Source of the DNA: Rikenellaceae bacterium
GTDB lineage: Bacteria > Bacteroidota > Bacteroidia > Bacteroidales > Rikenellaceae
Assembly: GCA_020859875.1 (NCBI GenBank)
Contig: JAJBVJ010000195.1
Span: 1 to 6,084, forward strand
Direction: 5' to 3'
DNA length: 6,084 nucleotides
Shown here: piece by piece, positions 3,409 to 6,084 of the stretch
Numbering within the stretch: position 1 is the stretch's first letter
Layout of the letters: each line of letters begins with the position of its first letter
Notes under the pieces: model-generated
What the model was told of the DNA's origin: nothing
The model's database searches: none
What the model saw: the letters and a program-made list of their open reading frames with translations, nothing else
Position numbers and translations under genes: made by a program

Positions 3409-6084
3409 ATGAATCCGAATCGTTTTATACCGTCGATCCTGTCGACCTGCCTATTAATTGCGGCATGTGCCGACGATCCTGGGGAAATAATAGTTCCCGG
3501 GAGCCAGATCGTTACCGTAAATATAGAGGTTGGCGTTCCGGCGGCCAATATCCCCGAGACATTTACCCGGTCGCTAACCGAGTCGGACGAACGTACGCTC
3601 CATACGGTAGACCTGCTGTTATTCGAGATCGACGGCACAGATGAAAAGTTCGCCGCACGTACCCACAACACCAATAACCTTACTTCGGACGGTAGTCAGT
3701 ACCAGACGATCACCGCCAATTTCGAAGTGGACGACAGTAAAATATACCGCCTTGTCATCCTTGCCAACCTGCGCGACGAGGTGGACGATGCGCTGGGTGT
3801 AACTTTGCAGGGCGATCTGAAGGAAACCGTCCTGCGGCGGATAATATTCAGCCACAATACCCGGTGGCCGTCCAAAGATTACGGCACCACGGCCTACCGT
3901 CCACTCCCGATGTGGGGTGAGGCTACGCAGACCACGGCGATAAATAAATATACCACCTCGTCGAGTTTCGGTACGATCCAACTGCTCAGGGCGCAGGCAC
4001 TTATCCAGCTGGCGGTGAACATTCCACAGGAAGGTGGCGGAGTGGGCAACGGTAAAGATTTTTTCGAGATCGAAGAGGTGAAGGTATATAACGCCCACCG
4101 CGACGGATATGCGGTACCACTATCTTCTGCTGCTTACGACGGACAGAAAGTCACGGCGCCTTCGATTGTCGGCCCCGACCGCATCGACCCCGCCGATATG
4201 AGCTATGTGATGAGTGAAATCAATCCTTACCACGAGAATGCCCTGTACAATACCATCTATGTCAATGAATGCCTGAACGCCGGGCAGGATATGGCCGATG
4301 CGATGTATCTTATAATAAAGGGATATTATACCGAGCCGGGAGCCACGCAGAAAAACGAGACCAAGCCTACGTGGTACCGCATAGATTTTTACGACCGCGC
4401 GGAAGATCACCCAGACGCGGGTCGCATAGACATTCTGAGAAACCACTCCTATCTCGTAAATATAAACTACATCGGAGGCCCGGGGGAAGAGGACGAGGAG
4501 ACTGCGAAAAATACGCTTCCAGTCCAGATGAGAGTGGATATAGTGGGCTGGTCGGACGGCCAGACCACCGATGTGGCCTGGAACGGGATGTATATGCTCG
4601 GGGTCAGCAAATCACATTTCGAGCTTAATAATTACGGCCACGCCGGGCAGATGTTCACCGTTATTACCAACTACCCCAAAGGCTGGACGGCCCGGGTCGA
4701 GGACAGCGATTCATGGATCGAACTACGCACCCCGTCTACCTTCACGGGTATAAACCGCCAGGACGAATTCTATTTCGACGTTGCGGCAAATACCGGCAAT
4801 CCCGAAAGGACTGGCTACATTATCCTTGCGGCTGATAATCTGGAACTTAAAGTAAAGGTCGAGCAGAGCGACGACGAAATCACGATCGAAATTGTTGACT
4901 TTTACAATATCCCGGTTACCGAAGTGATATTTTACTCTCCGAAGCCTTTAAATGAATCTATCATTCCCGCCAAGCTATTTCAGGTCAGGTGGACGCCGGC
5001 CGACAGAAACGTCTTTGTAAGCGAGGAGGTGGTGGCCGTATATGCTTTCGACTTCCGTGGCGGTAACGGGATAACTCACGGGGAGGTACTCTCCGGCGGC
5101 TGGCGCGGATATACGATCGCTCCGCCGGAGATTACCGCGGAGGAGGCCGCTGTCGATCCCTTTATGGAGAAGGCCTCGCGGTACTATTTTACCCTCGGTG
5201 ACCAAACCCCGTTTACGACGAATATAACTCTTCGCCATATACGGCTCGATCTGGTTACGGACGAAGAGGAGCAATACGAGATGGACGGCGGGCCGCACAG
5301 CTTTTACGTACGCAGTAATGTCTCGTGGGAGGCCACGGTCTGGGATCCCGACGGGGTGCTGGATTCGGAAAAGCCGATCGAGGCCTCCACGGGCGGGTAT
5401 AATACGGCCGGCGAACTCTTCACCTTCAATATTGCCGACAATTCATCCGGCAACCTTCCGGGTGGGACGGCTGTAATAACCTTCAGCTATTTCAACGCCT
5501 ATGGCGACCTGCTTACGCACGATGTGGAAATAACAGCCCAAGGTGGTGGGGGAGCATTGCCGGTACCGCGTGACGGGGAGCCCTCTAACTGCTACCTGCT
5601 CAAGCCGAGCGGGGAGGCGGTCAGAATACCTGTCCGGCAGGCCAATGCCGATGGAAATAGCCGCATCGGTGCATCGGAGGCGCTCGAATGGAGATTGATA
5701 TGGACAGACCATGCCAACGGTATAGACGAGGCTAACGGGGTTTCACCGGTAAGGAAGGTTGAACTCGAGGGGACGGGGACAAATGCGCAGTTGGTGGTGT
5801 ACGGCGGAAGCGAACCGGGTAATGCCGTGATTGCGATTACAAAATCCGGATCGTCCGATCCCCTATGGAGCTGGCATATATGGGTGACCGACTTCACTCC
5901 CGACGACTCCGATACCTACACCCACGGCGGGATGACCTTTATGGACCGAAACCTGGGTTCGCTGGTCAATGATACGGACAGTTACAGTTTCGGAGACCCG
6001 AATTTTTGGCGATTGTTCTACCAGTGGGGCCGTAAGGATCCTTTCCCGCAGGCGTCTTCAATAACTTCAAATGAGTTCAGGCAT
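3409..6084 (+). CDS. Large fimbrillin-like lipoprotein adhesin with BACON- and FISUMP-like domains (3' end outside window)
   Basis: The frame is open for 892 codons to the window edge with no stop. The ATG at 3409 gives a good lipoprotein signal (I17-A-A-C20 lipobox, then acidic ADD); an in-frame ATG at 3361 would add 16 residues and bury the signal. Residues 21 to about 385 form a pilin-like module. It has TR at 53-54 as a possible protease site and HTVDLLLFEID as the first core strand. RNHSYLVNINYIGGPG at 344-359 closely matches the signature of the neighbouring fimbrillin. Residues 398-488 are BACON-like (GWTARV, SWIEL, ERTGYI, final VEQS). Residues 490-610 are unassigned. Residues 612-712 are a second BACON/Ig-like unit (SNVSW at 636-640). 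Residues 724-828 start with SNCYLLKP and end in WSWHIWVTD. From 840, MDRNLGS and FYQWGRKDPFP match FISUMP-like C-terminal domains. A surface tip or accessory adhesin is inferred; the ligand is unknown. Confidence 0.85.
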   Translation, partial: MNPNRFIPSILSTCLLIAACADDPGEIIVPGSQIVTVNIEVGVPAANIPETFTRSLTESDERTLHTVDLLLFEIDGTDEKFAARTHNTNNLTSDGSQYQTITANFEVDDSKIYRLVILANLRDEVDDALGVTLQGDLKETVLRRIIFSHNTRWPSKDYGTTAYRPLPMWGEATQTTAINKYTTSSSFGTIQLLRAQALIQLAVNIPQEGGGVGNGKDFFEIEEVKVYNAHRDGYAVPLSSAAYDGQKVTAPSIVGPDRIDPADMSYVMSEINPYHENALYNTIYVNECLNAGQDMADAMYLIIKGYYTEPGATQKNETKPTWYRIDFYDRAEDHPDAGRIDILRNHSYLVNINYIGGPGEEDEETAKNTLPVQMRVDIVGWSDGQTTDVAWNGMYMLGVSKSHFELNNYGHAGQMFTVITNYPKGWTARVEDSDSWIELRTPSTFTGINRQDEFYFDVAANTGNPERTGYIILAADNLELKVKVEQSDDEITIEIVDFYNIPVTEVIFYSPKPLNESIIPAKLFQVRWTPADRNVFVSEEVVAVYAFDFRGGNGITHGEVLSGGWRGYTIAPPEITAEEAAVDPFMEKASRYYFTLGDQTPFTTNITLRHIRLDLVTDEEEQYEMDGGPHSFYVRSNVSWEATVWDPDGVLDSEKPIEASTGGYNTAGELFTFNIADNSSGNLPGGTAVITFSYFNAYGDLLTHDVEITAQGGGGALPVPRDGEPSNCYLLKPSGEAVRIPVRQANADGNSRIGASEALEWRLIWTDHANGIDEANGVSPVRKVELEGTGTNAQLVVYGGSEPGNAVIAITKSGSSDPLWSWHIWVTDFTPDDSDTYTHGGMTFMDRNLGSLVNDTDSYSFGDPNFWRLFYQWGRKDPFPQASSITSNEFRH

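Noticed and set aside
3361..3411. Upstream in-frame ATG at 3361 as the adhesin start
   Set aside because: It would put 16 polar residues before the hydrophobic signal and include the UUCG hairpin in the coding sequence. The ATG at 3409 gives a normal lipoprotein signal peptide.
4269..4753. Plus-strand frames at 4269-4628 and 4571-4753
   Set aside because: They are out of phase within the adhesin gene and give Arg/Gly/Pro-rich translations, so they are shadows.
3324..5897. Minus-strand frames over the adhesin gene (such as 3324-3674, 3619-4098, 4120-4446, 4975-5298, 5592-5897)
   Set aside because: All are antisense to one continuous 892-codon frame with clear signal peptide and domain motifs. 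None has a recognisable product.

Overview
The window looks like chromosomal DNA of a gut-type Bacteroidota, most likely order Bacteroidales. The main evidence is two pilin-type proteins and one anchor of the Mfa/FimA (type V pilus) families, all with lipoprotein signal peptides. The third large protein adds BACON-like and FISUMP-like domains typical of this phylum. Coding DNA is moderately GC-rich, ATA isoleucine codons are frequent, and starts are preceded by A-rich sequence rather than a clear Shine-Dalgarno, which also fits. A Rikenellaceae/Alistipes-like source is possible but not shown.

Layout: bases 2-316 (+) are the 3' end of an OsmC-family gene. It converges on a minus-strand fimbrial operon, with a strong hairpin terminator at 343-376 between them. 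The operon is read right to left. It starts with a 473-residue Mfa1-type fimbrillin (2847-1426), followed after 94 bases containing a strong GC hairpin by a 308-residue FimB/Mfa2-type anchor lipoprotein (1331-405). A 561-base intergenic region (2848-3408) follows. It holds a doubtful 72-codon reading frame, a set of diverged direct repeats and a UUCG-tetraloop hairpin. A divergent plus-strand gene then starts at 3409 and stays open to the end of the window (at least 892 codons). Its protein has an N-terminal fimbrillin-like module, BACON-like domains, a domain with a WSWHIW motif and the start of a FISUMP-like domain.

How the parts may work together (inference from the type V pilus model): the three lipoproteins would cross the inner membrane, be lipidated and reach the outer-membrane surface. 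The 473-residue protein would be trimmed by an arginine-specific protease and polymerise as the stalk, and the 308-residue protein would anchor or terminate the fibre. The large divergent protein would be a tip or accessory adhesin. The stem-loop between stalk and anchor genes could help make much more stalk than anchor. Nothing here is clearly a wholly new system. The points most worth checking are the chimeric fimbrillin-adhesin and the repeated leader architecture in the divergent intergenic region.
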